Assembly (NCBI RefSeq): GCF_003205575.1 | Contig: NZ_PYBW01000084.1 | Coordinates: 1 to 64,000 of the forward strand | Reading direction: 5' to 3' | DNA: 64,000 nt | Source of the DNA: Streptomyces tateyamensis | GTDB lineage: Bacteria; Actinomycetota; Actinomycetes; Streptomycetales; Streptomycetaceae | The notes under the pieces: model-generated | Databases searched by the model: none | What the model was told of the DNA's origin: nothing | What the model saw: the letters and a program-made list of their open reading frames with translations, nothing else | Position numbers and translations under genes: made by a program | Part shown: positions 25,640 through 35,266 of the stretch, piece after piece | Layout of the letters: each line of letters opens with the position of its first letter | Position numbering within the stretch: position 1 is the stretch's first letter

Positions 25640-25673
25640 TCACGGACTGCGGATCAACGCTCAAGGATAAGGC

Positions 25674-26609
25674 TCACACCCCCAGCAGCTCGCCGCTCTC
25701 GATCCGCGCCCCGCGCGCCCAGTCGGCCGCCCGCATCGGCTTCTTGCCCTGCGGCTGCACCTCGCCCAGCTCCAGGTCGTGGCTGCCGGTGCCGACCCGC
25801 ACGCTGTTCTTCGCCACCGCCAGCTCGCCCGGCGCCAGCGTCTGCTCGCCGGGCAGCAGCCTGACCACCCCGGACAGCTTGAGCCGCTCGCCGCGGAAGG
25901 TGGTCCAGGCACCGGGCGCGGGGGCGCAGCCGCGCACCTGCCGGTCGATCCGCAGCGCCGGGTGCTTCCAGTCGATCCGGGCGTCCTCGACGGTGATCTT
26001 CGGGGCCAGGGTGACCCCGTCGGCGGGCTGCGGGACGGCCACCAGGCTGCCGTCCTCGATGCCGTCCATCGTCGCGGTCAGCAGGTGCGCGCCGGAGCGG
26101 GCCAGCCGGTCCAGCAGCTCGCCGCTGGTGTCGGTGGCGCGGATCTCCTCGGTGAGCACGCCGAAGACCGGGCCGGAGTCCAGGCCGCGCTCGATCAGGA
26201 AGGTGGCGGCGCCGGTCACCTCGTCACCGGCCAGCACCGCGTGCTGCACCGGGGCCGCCCCGCGCCAGGCCGGCAGCAGCGAGAAGTGCAGGTTAACCCA
26301 GCCGTGCACCGGGATCGCCAGGGCGCTCTCGCGCAGCAGCGCGCCGTAGGCCACCACCGGGCAGCAGTCCGGGGCCAGCTCGGTCAGCCGGGCCAGGAAC
26401 TCCGGGTCGCTGGGCGTCGCCGGCTTGAGCACCTCGATCCCGGCCTCGGCCGCCCGCCGGCCGACCGGGCTGGCCACCAGCTTGCGCCCGCGCCCGGCGG
26501 GGGCGTCGGGGCGGGTGACCACCGCGACCACCTCGTGCCGGTCGGAGGCGAGCAGCGCCTCCAGCGAGGGGACAGCGACGTCAGGAGTGCCAGCAAAGAC
26601 CAGGCGCAA
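25674..26609 (-). CDS. fmt: Methionyl-tRNA formyltransferase
   Basis: A 311-residue enzyme that formylates initiator Met-tRNA from 10-formyl-THF. Seen: [30 protein letters not shown], and the formyltransferase catalytic region [20 protein letters not shown] with NLHxSLLP, then a C-terminal tRNA-binding domain from about residue 205. TTG start (26609) with GGAAAGG 9 bases upstream; no ATG or GTG would give the conserved N-terminus. def lies 68 bases upstream on the same strand, the usual deformylase/formyltransferase pair. Confidence 0.96.
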   Translation of the reverse strand: MRLVFAGTPDVAVPSLEALLASDRHEVVAVVTRPDAPAGRGRKLVASPVGRRAAEAGIEVLKPATPSDPEFLARLTELAPDCCPVVAYGALLRESALAIPVHGWVNLHFSLLPAWRGAAPVQHAVLAGDEVTGAATFLIERGLDSGPVFGVLTEEIRATDTSGELLDRLARSGAHLLTATMDGIEDGSLVAVPQPADGVTLAPKITVEDARIDWKHPALRIDRQVRGCAPAPGAWTTFRGERLKLSGVVRLLPGEQTLAPGELAVAKNSVRVGTGSHDLELGEVQPQGKKPMRAADWARGARIESGELLGV

Positions 26610-26677
26610 CGGGGGAAGCCTTTCCAGAAGGTCAGGGAACGGTGGACGACGGTTAACGGACTTGACCGGGCGTACGG

Positions 26678-27223
26678 TTAGCGGACCGGGCCGAACGTGC
26701 TGTGCGGCGAGAGCCGCACCTCGGGGGCCGGGCCGCCGCCCCAGTCGGCCTCGCGGATCGCCCGCATCGCCTCCTTGCGCAGTTCCCGGTCCAGCCGGTC
26801 GATGAAGATGATCCCGTCCAGGTGGTCGGTCTCGTGCTGGATGCAGCGGGCCAGCAGCTGGGTGCCCTCGACGGTCACCGGCTCGCCGTACTGGTCGAAC
26901 CCGCGCGCCACCACGCCGTGCGCCCGCTTGGTGTCGAACCGCAGCCCGGGCAGCGACAGGCAGCCCTCCGGGCCGTCCTGCTCCTCCTCGCTGAGCGACA
27001 GGTCGGGGTTGACCAGATGCCCCGTCACCCCGTCCACGTGGTAGGTGAACACCCGCAGCGAGATGCCGAGCTGAGGCGCCGCCAGGCCCGCGCCCGGCGC
27101 GTCCAGCATGGTCTCGGTGAGGTCCTTGACCAGGGTCCGCAGCTCCTTGTCGAAGGTGGTCACCGGCTGCGCCTTGGCACGCAGCACCGGGTCACCGAAT
27201 ATCCGGATCGGCTGGATCGCCAC
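26678..27223 (-). CDS. def: Peptide deformylase
   Basis: A 181-residue metalloenzyme that removes the N-formyl group from new proteins. All three motifs are intact: [18 protein letters not shown] (metal Cys) and QHETDHLDG (two metal His and catalytic Glu). GTG start with GAGGAG 8 bases upstream. It is the first gene of the def-fmt-rsmB group and diverges from the small DNA-binding-like protein at 27360. The short C-terminal tail ([10 protein letters not shown]) is typical of streptomycete type deformylases. Confidence 0.97.
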   Translation of the reverse strand: MAIQPIRIFGDPVLRAKAQPVTTFDKELRTLVKDLTETMLDAPGAGLAAPQLGISLRVFTYHVDGVTGHLVNPDLSLSEEEQDGPEGCLSLPGLRFDTKRAHGVVARGFDQYGEPVTVEGTQLLARCIQHETDHLDGIIFIDRLDRELRKEAMRAIREADWGGGPAPEVRLSPHSTFGPVR

Positions 27224-27359
27224 TCGGCAGGCTCCTCTCAGACGGCACGGCTCGTCAGTCTAGTTGGTGCGCGGCGCGTGACCCTGGGGCATGCTCCCGC
27301 GTTGGTCAAGTGCGATTGACCGACCAAGGAGATTCACTCCGGAAGGTGGCCCGAGCACG

Positions 27360-27932
27360 ATGGCCGAGCAGATCAACCACGACACCCGGGCACGGGCGAG
27401 TCTGCACCTGTTGGTGCGGGACATCGAGCGGGTCCGCCGCCAGGTGGACGCGCTGCGCACCCTCACCGCCCAGCTGGGCAATGTCTACCGTCCGCGCCGA
27501 CCCAGCAGCTCGGGCGGCTTCGTCGTCTACGGGCGGGCGCCGGCCCCGACCGTCCGGCTGGCCCAGGAGCTGCGGGAGAGCGTGGAGACCCTGGTGGCCG
27601 CCGCCGTGGAGTTCGACCGGGCGCTCGGCTTCTCCTGGGACTCGGTCGGCTCGGCGCTGGGCGTGACCAAGCAGGCGGTGCACCGGCGGTACGGGATGCG
27701 CCGCTCGGCCACCGAGCTGCTCGGCGCGGCCGCCGGGGCCGCGGCGGCGGTGCCCGCCCCGGCGGTGCCGCGCGACGACGAGCCGGCCGCCCCGGCCCAG
27801 CCCGCGCTCGCCCCCCTCGCCCAGCCGGCTCTCGCCCCGCTCGCCCAGCCCGCCGCGGCGCCGCTGGCCCGCACGGTGCCCGCGGCCCGCCAGGGCGGCC
27901 TGGACCGTCCCGGCATCCCGCTGCGCGGCTGA
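27360..27932 (+). CDS. Putative DNA-binding protein with Ala/Pro-rich tail
   Basis: A 190-residue soluble protein. Residues 1-115 are helical; [22 protein letters not shown] near 94-115 reads as a helix-turn-helix. From about 125 the chain is low-complexity, with PALAPLAQ repeated. Family members occur next to def/priA in streptomycetes and are uncharacterised as far as I know. ATG 27360 follows GGAAGG at 12 bases. It diverges from def and converges on priA, with a strong bidirectional terminator at 27976-28007. A nucleoid or regulatory role is only inferred. Confidence 0.7.
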   Translation: MAEQINHDTRARASLHLLVRDIERVRRQVDALRTLTAQLGNVYRPRRPSSSGGFVVYGRAPAPTVRLAQELRESVETLVAAAVEFDRALGFSWDSVGSALGVTKQAVHRRYGMRRSATELLGAAAGAAAAVPAPAVPRDDEPAAPAQPALAPLAQPALAPLAQPAAAPLARTVPAARQGGLDRPGIPLRG

Positions 27933-27975
27933 TCCCACCCCCGAAGCACGGGACCCCTGAGCGGGCCCCATCAGC

Positions 27976-28007
27976 GGGAAGTCGGCGGGCAGGCCGGCCG
28001 ACTTCCC
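27976..28007. terminator. Bidirectional terminator between convergent genes
   Basis: GGGAAGTCGGC and GCCGACTTCCC form a perfect 11-bp stem with a 10-base loop, between the stop at 27932 (+) and the priA stop at 28024 (-). Confidence 0.8.
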
Positions 28008-28023
28008 GGGGGTGGGCCACCGG

Positions 28024-30102
28024 TCAGCCGATGTCGGTCGGATCCACCCGGACCTTGACCGGCTCCGCCCCGCGCAGCGCCACCCGGGCCACCTGAGCCG
28101 CCTTCAGCGCGGCTGCCAGCGCCCCGCCCTGCCCCGGCCGCACCCGCAGCAGCGCCCGCTCCTGCTCCTGTCCCCGCAGCGGCGGCAGCGGCACCGGCCC
28201 CAGCAGGTCCGTCCCCTCCGGCAGCCGGGCCACCCCGAGCAGGTCCGCCACCGCGCTCGGCGTCCCCGTCACGGTGGCCATCCGCGAGACCGGCGGGAAC
28301 CCCAGCTCCGCCCGCTCCGCCAGCTCCAGCTCCGCGTGGCCGGCCGGGTCCCACCGCACCAGTGCCTGCACCGGCCGCGCCGTCGGCTCCGCCACTACCA
28401 CCACCAGGCCGCCCTCACCTGCCGGTCGCACCAGCGAGGCCGCGGTCAGCCACAGCCGCAGCGCCTCCTCCGAGGCCCGCAGGTCGGCCCTGGTCAGCAG
28501 CGCCCACCCGTCCAGCAGCAGCGCCGCCGCGTAGCCGCCCTCGGCCACCGGCTCGGCCCCCGGTGTGGAGACCACCAGGGCCGGCTCGCCGGGCACGGTG
28601 GGCAGCACCGCGTCCCGTCCCGAGGTCCGCACCGGGATCCCGGGGAAGGCCTTGCCCAGCTCCTCCGCCGTCCGCCGGGCCCCGATCACCTGGGCCCGCA
28701 GCCGGAACGACCCGCACTCCGCGCAGTGCCAGTCCTCCTCGGGCACCCCGCACCAGGCGCAGCGCAGCTCGCCGGCCGCCACCGCCTCCAGCGGACCGGC
28801 GCAGTGCCGGCACCGTGCGGGGGTGCGGCAGCGCTCGCAGGCCAGCCGCGGCGCGTACCCGCGGCGCGGCACCTGGACCAGCACCGGCCCGGTGGCCAGC
28901 GCCTCGCGCGCGGCCTGCCAGGCCACCGTGGGCAGCCGGGCGGCCTGGGCGGCGGCGTCCCTGGCCTGGTCGGCGTCCTCGACGGTGCGCACCCGGGGCG
29001 CCGCCTGGCGCACCGTCGCCCGCTCGGCGGCCAGCGGCCGGGCCCACCCGGTACGCAGCAGCTGGGCCGCCTCCACCGTCATGGCCAGCCCGCCGAGCAA
29101 CACCCCGGCGCCCTCCTCGGCGGCGCGCAGCAGGGCGACCTCGCGCACGTGCGGGTGCGGGGCGCGCGGGTCGCTGTGGCTGCTGTCGCCGTCCGACCAG
29201 ACCACCAGCAGGCCCAGGTCGTGCACCGGGGCGAAGACGGCGGCCCGGGTGCCGATCACGGCGTGCACGGCGCCGCGGCTGACGGACAGCCAGTTCCGGT
29301 ACCGCTCCTTGGGCCCGAGTTCGGCGGTCAGCACGGTGTGCCGCCCCTCGCCGAGCAGCGCGGTGAGCGCCTGGTCGACCCGGCCCACCGCCCGACCGTC
29401 CGGCAGCACGACGAGCGCGCCGCGCCCGCCGGCCAGCGCGGCGGCCACCGCGCGGGCGATCTCGCCCGGCCAGTCGGGGCCGGGCAGCGCCGTCCAGACG
29501 GCGCGGGGGGCGAGCCCGGCGGTCAGCGCGCTCAGGTACTCGGGGCCCTGCGGGTAGCGCTGCCAGCTGCCGGGCGCGGGCGCCGGCGGGGGCGGCAGCG
29601 GCGCGGGCGAGGGCTCGGCCTCCGCCTTGGCGTGCCGCGGCGGCACCGCGAGCTGCAGCACGTCGGCCAGGGTGCCGGCGTAGCGGTCGGCGACGGTGCG
29701 GCTGAGCCGCAGCAGGGCCGGGCTGAGCACCGGCTCCGGGGAGAGCACCTGGGCCAGCGGGGCCAGCGCCCCCGGGTAGTCGCTGGCCGCCAGCCGCTCG
29801 ACCACGAAGCCGTCGTGCAGTTCGCCGCCCTCGCGCCGCCCGCCCGCGGTCATCCGGGCGCCGAACCGCACCCGGACCCGCACCCCGGGCTGGGCGCTGT
29901 CGGCCATCTGCACCGGGACCGCGTAGTCGTAGTACCGGTCCAGGTGGAGCAGTCCCTTGTCCACCACCACCCGGGCCACCGGCAGCTCCTCGGCCAGGTG
30001 GGCGCCGCGCCAGGTGCGCGGCTTGGCCCGGCGCACCGTGTCCCGGATCAGCGCCAGCTGCTCCGGCGGCCCGCCGCCCTCGGGGGTGTTCTCGCTGCTC
30101 AT
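28024..30102 (-). CDS. priA: PriA-like primosomal protein without helicase motifs
   Basis: A 692-residue protein with PriA architecture: N-terminal DNA-binding domain (about 40-150, RVVVDKGLLHLDRYYDYAVP), a RecA-like core and a zinc-binding module with CERC, CRHC, CAWC and CAEC around residues 425-470. The Walker A loop that should follow GRGALVVLPDG has no GKT, and the DEAH box is replaced by WSDGDSSHSDP. Such motif loss is known in actinobacterial PriA homologues, so it probably acts in replication restart as a structural loader rather than a helicase. It lies downstream of metK with a strong hairpin between them. Confidence 0.88.
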   Translation of the reverse strand: MSSENTPEGGGPPEQLALIRDTVRRAKPRTWRGAHLAEELPVARVVVDKGLLHLDRYYDYAVPVQMADSAQPGVRVRVRFGARMTAGGRREGGELHDGFVVERLAASDYPGALAPLAQVLSPEPVLSPALLRLSRTVADRYAGTLADVLQLAVPPRHAKAEAEPSPAPLPPPPAPAPGSWQRYPQGPEYLSALTAGLAPRAVWTALPGPDWPGEIARAVAAALAGGRGALVVLPDGRAVGRVDQALTALLGEGRHTVLTAELGPKERYRNWLSVSRGAVHAVIGTRAAVFAPVHDLGLLVVWSDGDSSHSDPRAPHPHVREVALLRAAEEGAGVLLGGLAMTVEAAQLLRTGWARPLAAERATVRQAAPRVRTVEDADQARDAAAQAARLPTVAWQAAREALATGPVLVQVPRRGYAPRLACERCRTPARCRHCAGPLEAVAAGELRCAWCGVPEEDWHCAECGSFRLRAQVIGARRTAEELGKAFPGIPVRTSGRDAVLPTVPGEPALVVSTPGAEPVAEGGYAAALLLDGWALLTRADLRASEEALRLWLTAASLVRPAGEGGLVVVVAEPTARPVQALVRWDPAGHAELELAERAELGFPPVSRMATVTGTPSAVADLLGVARLPEGTDLLGPVPLPPLRGQEQERALLRVRPGQGGALAAALKAAQVARVALRGAEPVKVRVDPTDIG

Positions 30103-30165
30103 CTAGCCTTTCCCAGCCCGGTGCCCACTGCGACCCGCTCCAGTGGTACCACGCGGCCCGGACAT

Positions 30166-30207
30166 GCGGCGGCGGCGGCCACCCCCAGGGGTGGCCGCCG
30201 CCGCTGC
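30166..30207. terminator. Terminator between metK and priA
   Basis: GCGGCGGCGGCCACCCC and GGGGTGGCCGCCGCCGC pair over 17 bp (about 20 with flanking pairs) around a tiny loop at 30186-30187, eight bases after the metK stop on the minus strand. Confidence 0.75.
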
Positions 30208-30214
30208 GAACGCG

Positions 30215-31408
30215 TCAGCCCTGCACGGCCGCCTTGAGCGCCTCGGCGCGGTCGGTCCGCTCCCAGGTGAACTCCGGCAGCTCACGGCCGAAGTGGCCGT
30301 ACGCGGCGGTCTGGGAGTAGATCGGCCGCAGCAGGTCCAGGTCGCGGATGATCGCCAGCGGGCGCAGGTCGAAGACCCGGGTCACCGCCTCCTGGATCTT
30401 CAGCACGTCGACCGTCTCGGTGCCGAAGGTCTCCACGAACAGGCCCACCGGCTCGGCCTTGCCGATCGCGTACGCGACCTGCACCTCGGCCCGCGTGGCC
30501 AGCCCGGCGGCGACGATGTTCTTGGCCACCCAGCGCATCGCGTACGCGGCCGAGCGGTCCACCTTGGACGGGTCCTTGCCGGAGAAGGCACCGCCGCCGT
30601 GGCGGGCCATGCCGCCGTAGGTGTCGATGATGATCTTGCGGCCGGTCAGGCCGGCATCGCCCATCGGGCCGCCGATCTCGAAGCGGCCGGTCGGGTTGAC
30701 CAGCAGCCGGTAGCCGGAGGTGTCGATGGTCAGCCCCTGGAGCTCCGGCTCCACCACGAACTCGCGGATGTCGGGAGCCAGCAGCGAGTCCAGGTCGATG
30801 TCGCTGGCGTGCTGGGTGGAGACCACCACGGTGTCCAGCCGGACCGCCTTGTCACCGTCGTACTCGATGGTGACCTGGGTCTTGCCGTCGGGGCGCAGGT
30901 ACGGGATGGTCCCGTTCTTGCGCACCTCGGTCAGCCGGCGCGCCAGGCGGTGGGCCAGGGTGATCGGCAGCGGCATCAGCTCGGGCGTGTCGTCGCAGGC
31001 GTAACCGAACATCAGGCCCTGGTCGCCGGCGCCCTGACGGTCCAGCTCGTCCTCGTCGCCCTCGACCCGGTGCTCGTGCGCGGAGTCGACACCCTGGGCG
31101 ATGTCGGGCGACTGCGAGCCGATGGACACCGACACGCCGCAGGAGGCGCCGTCGAAGCCCTTCTTCGAGCTGTCGTACCCGATCTCCAGGATCTTGTCCC
31201 GCACCAGCTGCGCGATCGGCGCGTACGCGGCGGTGGTGACCTCGCCGGCGATGTGGACCTGGCCGGTGGTGATCAGGGTCTCGACGGCGACCCGGGAGGT
31301 CGGGTCGTCCTTGAGCAGGGCGTCGAGGATGGTGTCGCTGATCTGGTCAGCGATCTTGTCGGGGTGCCCCTCGGTGACGGACTCCGAGGTGAACAGGCGG
31401 CGAGACAC
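30215..31408 (-). CDS. metK: S-adenosylmethionine synthetase
   Basis: A 397-residue enzyme making SAM from methionine and ATP; it supplies the methyl donor for most methyltransferases. Seen: [16 protein letters not shown] at the N-terminus, [34 protein letters not shown], and the second signature [22 protein letters not shown] 31408 is chosen: AGGGAG is 5 bases upstream and the product starts just before the conserved [12 protein letters not shown] sigma-70-type promoter lies at 31488-31515. coaBC is upstream and priA downstream, both on the same strand. Confidence 0.97.
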   Translation of the reverse strand: MSRRLFTSESVTEGHPDKIADQISDTILDALLKDDPTSRVAVETLITTGQVHIAGEVTTAAYAPIAQLVRDKILEIGYDSSKKGFDGASCGVSVSIGSQSPDIAQGVDSAHEHRVEGDEDELDRQGAGDQGLMFGYACDDTPELMPLPITLAHRLARRLTEVRKNGTIPYLRPDGKTQVTIEYDGDKAVRLDTVVVSTQHASDIDLDSLLAPDIREFVVEPELQGLTIDTSGYRLLVNPTGRFEIGGPMGDAGLTGRKIIIDTYGGMARHGGGAFSGKDPSKVDRSAAYAMRWVAKNIVAAGLATRAEVQVAYAIGKAEPVGLFVETFGTETVDVLKIQEAVTRVFDLRPLAIIRDLDLLRPIYSQTAAYGHFGRELPEFTWERTDRAEALKAAVQG

Positions 31409-31487
31409 AGCGCTCCCTGGGGTTGCAGCGGCTGCTGACTGAACGCTCCCGGCCGGGCCGGGGCATCCGGAAAGACTTGATTCCTGG

Positions 31488-31515
31488 AGTGTAACGGTCA
31501 GCAATCGCCGATCAA
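31488..31515 (-). promoter_or_regulatory. Likely HrdB-type promoter of metK
   Basis: On the minus strand TTGATC (31510-31515) is followed after 16 bases by TACACT (31488-31493), about 80 bases before the metK GTG. No SAM riboswitch fold could be seen in the leader. Confidence 0.5.
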
Positions 31516-31582
31516 TACTCCCCACCGCGTTCTTGGACACTCTGTCTCGCCCACCGGGATCCGCCGAGGTCAGCGGCCCTGC

Positions 31583-32794
31583 TCAGGCCAGCCGGGCCGA
31601 CACCAGGTCCCAGACCACCTCGGCCAGGTCCTCCTTGGGGCCGTGCGGCACCACGGTCTCGGAGCCGTCCGCGCCCAGCACCACGGCCGCGTTGGTGTCG
31701 GTGCCGAAGCCCTTGGCCTCGCCCACCTCGTTGACCACCAGCAGGTCGCAGCCCTTGCGGGCGAGCTTGGCCCGGCCGTTGGCCAGCACGTGGTCGGTCT
31801 CGGCCGCGAAGCCGACCACCAGCTGGCCCGGGCGGGCCCGCCCGGCCGACAGCTCGGCCAGGATGTCGGGGTTGCGGACCAGCTCGACCGGGGCCGGCTC
31901 GACGCCGTCCACCTTCTTGATCTTCGCGGTGGCGTACAGGGCCGGGCGGAAGTCGGCGACGGCGGCGGCCATCACGACGGCGTCCGCGTCCTTGGCCGCC
32001 AGGTGCGCCGCCTCGCGCAGCGACAGCGCCGAGGTGACCCGCACCACGTCCACCCCGGCCGGGTCCGGCAGCTCGGTGTTGGCGGCCAGCAGGGTGACCC
32101 GGGCGCCGCGCGCGGCGGCGGTGACGGCCAGCGCGTAGCCCTGCTTGCCGGAGGAGCGGTTGCCCAGGAACCGGACCGGGTCCAGCGCCTCCCGGGTGCC
32201 GCCGGCCGAGACCACCACGTGACGGCCGGCCAGGTCCGGCGCGGCCGCCCCGCGGGCCAGCACCCGGCGGCAGGCGGCGAAGATCGCGTCGGGGTCGGGC
32301 AGCCGGCCCTTGCCGGTGTCCTTGCCGGTCAGCCGGCCCACCGCCGGCTCCAGCACCACGGCGCCGCGGCGCCGCAGCGTGGCCACGTTCTCCTGGGTGG
32401 CGGGGTGCTCCCACATCTCGGTGTGCATCGCGGGCGCGAAGACCACCGGACAGCGGGCGGTCAGCAGGGTGTTGGTGAGCAGGTCGTCGGCCAGCCCGTG
32501 GGCCGCCTTGGCCATGAGGTCCGCGGTGGCCGGGGCGACCACCACCAGGTCGGCCTGCTGCCCGATCCGCACGTGCGGGACCTCGTGCACCCGCTCCCAG
32601 GTCTCCACCGCGGCCGGGCGCCCGGACAGCGCCGCCCAGGTGGCCTCGCCGACGAAGTGCAGCGCGGCCGCGGTCGGCACCACGGTGACCTGGTGCCCCG
32701 ACTCGGTGAACCGGCGCAGCAGCTCGCAGGCCTTGTAGGCGGCGATCCCGCCGCTGACACCGAGGACGACACGGGGGCTCTGGGTCTCAGTCAC
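31583..32794 (-). CDS. coaBC: Bifunctional phosphopantothenoylcysteine decarboxylase/synthase
   Basis: A 403-residue fusion of two CoA-pathway enzymes. The N-terminal flavoprotein CoaC part (about 1-180) has LGVSGGIAAYKACEL, the FMN-site motif PATADLMAK and the PAMHTEMW substrate-binding segment. The C-terminal CoaB part has VVSAGGTREALDPVRFLGNRSSGKQGYALA and KIKK. Together they convert 4'-phosphopantothenate and cysteine to 4'-phosphopantetheine. GTG start. It follows rpoZ, separated by a strong hairpin, in the conserved gmk-rpoZ-coaBC-metK order. Confidence 0.96.
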   Translation of the reverse strand: MTETQSPRVVLGVSGGIAAYKACELLRRFTESGHQVTVVPTAAALHFVGEATWAALSGRPAAVETWERVHEVPHVRIGQQADLVVVAPATADLMAKAAHGLADDLLTNTLLTARCPVVFAPAMHTEMWEHPATQENVATLRRRGAVVLEPAVGRLTGKDTGKGRLPDPDAIFAACRRVLARGAAAPDLAGRHVVVSAGGTREALDPVRFLGNRSSGKQGYALAVTAAARGARVTLLAANTELPDPAGVDVVRVTSALSLREAAHLAAKDADAVVMAAAVADFRPALYATAKIKKVDGVEPAPVELVRNPDILAELSAGRARPGQLVVGFAAETDHVLANGRAKLARKGCDLLVVNEVGEAKGFGTDTNAAVVLGADGSETVVPHGPKEDLAEVVWDLVSARLA

Positions 32795-32828
32795 GCCCCA
32801 ACCTTAGGCGGGTCCGGCCGCGGACACG

Positions 32829-32864
32829 CGAGGGGCCCACCGGACGGATCCGGTGGGCCCCTCG
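32829..32864. terminator. Hairpin between rpoZ and coaBC
   Basis: CGAGGGGCCCACCGGA, loop CGGA, TCCGGTGGGCCCCTCG: a perfect 16-bp stem 11 bases after the rpoZ stop on the minus strand. Confidence 0.85.
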
Positions 32865-32875
32865 GTGAAAGGCCG

Positions 32876-33142
32876 TCAGGCCGCGTCGACCGCCTCGGCG
32901 GTCAGCATGCCCGCGTTGATCTCGCGGAGCGCGATCGACAGCGGCTTCTCGTGCACGTGGGTGTCGACCAGCGGGCCGACGTACTCCAGCAGACCCTCGC
33001 CGAGCTGGGAGTAGTACGCGTTGATCTGACGGGCCCGCTTGGCCGCGTAGATCACCAGGCTGTACTTCGAGTCCGTGGCCTCGAGCAGCTCGTCGATCGG
33101 CGGGTTGATGATGCCCTCGGGCGCGGTCATGGAAGAGGACAC
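32876..33142 (-). CDS. rpoZ: RNA polymerase omega subunit
   Basis: An 88-residue omega subunit that aids beta-prime folding and RNA polymerase assembly. The sequence [37 protein letters not shown] and [11 protein letters not shown] is the conserved streptomycete form. GTG 33142 has GGAAGG 7 bases upstream. It lies 34 bases after gmk, in the gmk-rpoZ pair conserved across bacteria. In streptomycetes omega loss affects differentiation (established knowledge). Confidence 0.96.
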   Translation of the reverse strand: MSSSMTAPEGIINPPIDELLEATDSKYSLVIYAAKRARQINAYYSQLGEGLLEYVGPLVDTHVHEKPLSIALREINAGMLTAEAVDAA

Positions 33143-33176
33143 GCGAAAACCTTCCGAAAGGGTGGAAAGGAAAAGG

Positions 33177-33734
33177 TCAGACTACACCGAGCAACGTTAG
33201 CAGCTCGGCCGCCACCTGCTCGACGGAGGTGTTGACCAGTGTGGTGTCGAACTCCGGCTCCGCGGCCAGCTCGACCCGGGCGGCGGCCAGCCGCTCGTCG
33301 ATGACCTCCTGCGGCTCGGTGCCGCGGCCGGTCAGCCGGCGGACCAGCTCCTCCCAGCTCGGGGGCGCCAGGAAGACCAGCTGCGCCTCCGGCATGGACT
33401 GCCGGACCTGGCGGGCTCCCTGCAGGTCGATCTCCAGCAGCACGGGCTCGCCGCGCTCCAACCGCTGCTCCACCGCGGCGCGCGGGGTGCCGTACCGGTT
33501 CCCCGCGAAGACGGCCGACTCCAGCAGTTCGCCGTTGGCGACCAGCTTGTCGAACTCGTCGTGGTCGACGAAGTGGTAGTGGACCCCGTCCTGCTCGCCT
33601 GGCCGGGGACGCCGGGTGGTCGCCGACACCGAGAGCCAGACCTCGGGGTGCTGCTGCCTCATATGAGCGACGACCGTGCTCTTGCCGACCCCGGAGGGGC
33701 CGGAGAGCACGGTCAGCCGCGGACGTTCACTCAT
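33177..33734 (-). CDS. gmk: Guanylate kinase
   Basis: A 185-residue enzyme phosphorylating GMP to GDP with ATP. The P-loop [10 protein letters not shown] is at 9-18, [19 protein letters not shown] binds GMP, and [10 protein letters not shown] follows. ATG 33734 gives the usual short N-terminus. mihF lies 60 bases upstream and rpoZ 34 bases downstream on the same strand, the usual actinobacterial arrangement. Confidence 0.96.
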   Translation of the reverse strand: MSERPRLTVLSGPSGVGKSTVVAHMRQQHPEVWLSVSATTRRPRPGEQDGVHYHFVDHDEFDKLVANGELLESAVFAGNRYGTPRAAVEQRLERGEPVLLEIDLQGARQVRQSMPEAQLVFLAPPSWEELVRRLTGRGTEPQEVIDERLAAARVELAAEPEFDTTLVNTSVEQVAAELLTLLGVV

Positions 33735-33794
33735 GCACCGATTATCCCGGATCCCGGACAGTACCGGGACCACCGGGGCGCACCGGCGCCCGAG

Positions 33795-34121
33795 TCAGGA
33801 CTGGGTACCGCCGAACTCGCGCTCCAGCGAGGCGATCTGGTTCGTACCGAGGCCACGGACCCGGCGGGACTCGCTGATGCCGAGACGCTCCATGATCTGC
33901 TTGGCACGGACCTTGCCGACACCGGGCAGGCTCTCCAGCAGTGCGGAGACCTTCATCTTGCCGATGACCTCGTTGTCGGCCTTGCCGGCCTTGATCACCT
34001 CGTGCAGGGAAGCGCCCGAGTGCTTGAGCCGGTTCTTCACCTCGGCGCGCTCCCGGCGAGCCTCGGCGGCCTTGGCCAGCGCGGCGGAGCGCTGTTCAGG
34101 GGTAAGGGGCGGAAGAGCCAC
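33795..34121 (-). CDS. mihF: Actinobacterial integration host factor
   Basis: A 108-residue nucleoid protein (mIHF/sIHF). After a helical N-terminus (PPLTPEQRSAALAKAAEARRERAEVKNRLK), the helix-two-turn-helix DNA-binding domain has SALLESLPGVGKVRAKQIME and ESRRVRGLG, nearly invariant in the family. In Streptomyces it shapes the nucleoid and influences development and antibiotic production (established knowledge). GTG 34121 follows GAGG at about 8 bases and gives the known start VALPPLTPEQ. A promoter at 34213-34241 suggests its own transcript, separate from the pyr operon. Confidence 0.95.
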   Translation of the reverse strand: MALPPLTPEQRSAALAKAAEARRERAEVKNRLKHSGASLHEVIKAGKADNEVIGKMKVSALLESLPGVGKVRAKQIMERLGISESRRVRGLGTNQIASLEREFGGTQS

Positions 34122-34212
34122 GCCGTTCACCTCAGGGTCTGGAAGGAAATGAAGTGCTAGGACATTGGTCGTGCGCAGGTGCTACCGCAATCCCGGGCTG
34201 CGGCCGCAGTGG

Positions 34213-34241
34213 AACCTAGCCGCTCTGACCTGCGAGAGCAA
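34213..34241 (-). promoter_or_regulatory. Likely promoter of mihF
   Basis: On the minus strand TTGCTC (34236-34241), a 17-base spacer and TAGGTT (34213-34218) fit the streptomycete HrdB consensus, about 92 bases before the mihF start and after the pyrF terminator. Confidence 0.55.
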
Positions 34242-34312
34242 CGAGATACCCCTGCGTTGGGCACCTATCGCCGGACACTACCCGGATTGGGCGCCCGCGT
34301 CAGGAAAAGAAG

Positions 34313-34354
34313 CCGAAAAGTCCTGGTCAGCACAGGTGGGCCAGGACTTTTCGG
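34313..34354 (-). terminator. Terminator of the pyr operon
   Basis: CCGAAAAGTCCTGG and CCAGGACTTTTCGG form a 14-bp stem. On the minus strand it follows pyrF by 51 bases and is followed by CTTCTTTT, so it looks like a true intrinsic terminator. Confidence 0.85.
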
Positions 34355-34404
34355 GCGAAATCGGCCCGGTTTGGGGCCTCTTCGGCAAAAGATTGTGACC
34401 GCTG

Positions 34405-35238
34405 TCACATGCCGCCGACGGCCCGGACCTGGTCCACGAAGCGCTGCGCGGCCTCCCGCAGGCCGGTGACCGAAGGACCGTACTTGAGCACGTCGCGGCT
34501 CACGCTGGGCACCACGTCGCGCACCGAGGCGCCGAACACCCGCGGCAGGTCGGCCATCGTGGCCCCCTGCGCACCGATCCCGGGGGCCAGCAGCGGGCCG
34601 TTGATCGCCAGGTCCGCGCCCGCGTCGGCCAGGGTGGCGCCGACCACCGCACCGAACGAGCCGAGCGGCTCGGCACCGGCGTTCTCCGCCGCCAGCCGGT
34701 TCAGCACCTGCTGGGCCACGCTCACGCCGTCCGGGCCGGTGGCGCGCTGCACCTCGAAGCCCTCCGGGTTGGAGGTCAGGGCCAGCGCGAAGACGCCGCA
34801 GCCGTTCGCCCGGGCCAGGTCCAGGGCCGGCCGGAGCGAGCCGAAACCCAGGTAGGGGCTGACCGTCACGGCGTCCGAGAAGAGCGGACTGGCCGGCGAG
34901 AGGAAGGCCTGCGCGTAGGCGGCCATGGTGGAGCCGATGTCGCCGCGCTTGGCGTCCATCAGGACCAGCGCGCCGGCCGCCCGGGCCTCGGCCACGGTGG
35001 TCTCCAGCACCGCGAGGCCCTTGCTGCCGAACCGCTCGAAGAAGGCGGCCTGCGGCTTGAGCACCGCGACCCGGTCGGCCAGCGCCTCGACCACGGTGCG
35101 GCTGAAGGTCTCCAGGCCCGCCAGGTCGTCGCCCAGGCCCCAGGCGGTGAGCAGCTCGGCGTGCGGGTCGATGCCGACGCAGAGCTGGCCGCGCTCGTCC
35201 ATCGCGTGGCGCAACCGGGCGCCGAAGGGGGTGGTCAT
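34405..35238 (-). CDS. pyrF: Orotidine 5'-phosphate decarboxylase
   Basis: A 277-residue enzyme, last step to UMP. It is the longer class found in actinobacteria, with CVGIDPHAELL, VAVLKPQAAFFERFG and the catalytic stretch VLMDAKRGDIGSTM (Asp-Lys-Asp). PGIGAQGA forms the phosphate site. ATG 35238; GGAAAGG-type ribosome site upstream. It begins 28 bases after pyrD and ends the operon before a strong terminator. Confidence 0.96.
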   Translation of the reverse strand: MTTPFGARLRHAMDERGQLCVGIDPHAELLTAWGLGDDLAGLETFSRTVVEALADRVAVLKPQAAFFERFGSKGLAVLETTVAEARAAGALVLMDAKRGDIGSTMAAYAQAFLSPASPLFSDAVTVSPYLGFGSLRPALDLARANGCGVFALALTSNPEGFEVQRATGPDGVSVAQQVLNRLAAENAGAEPLGSFGAVVGATLADAGADLAINGPLLAPGIGAQGATMADLPRVFGASVRDVVPSVSRDVLKYGPSVTGLREAAQRFVDQVRAVGGM

Positions 35239-35266
35239 AGGAGGTTTCCTTTCCGGAAGAACAGGG

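Noticed and set aside
28012-30237. Long plus-strand frame opposite priA
   Set aside because: Antisense to a recognised gene; no motif.
31409-31582. SAM riboswitch before metK
   Set aside because: No conserved SAM-I/IV core or pseudoknot pattern could be recognised in the leader.
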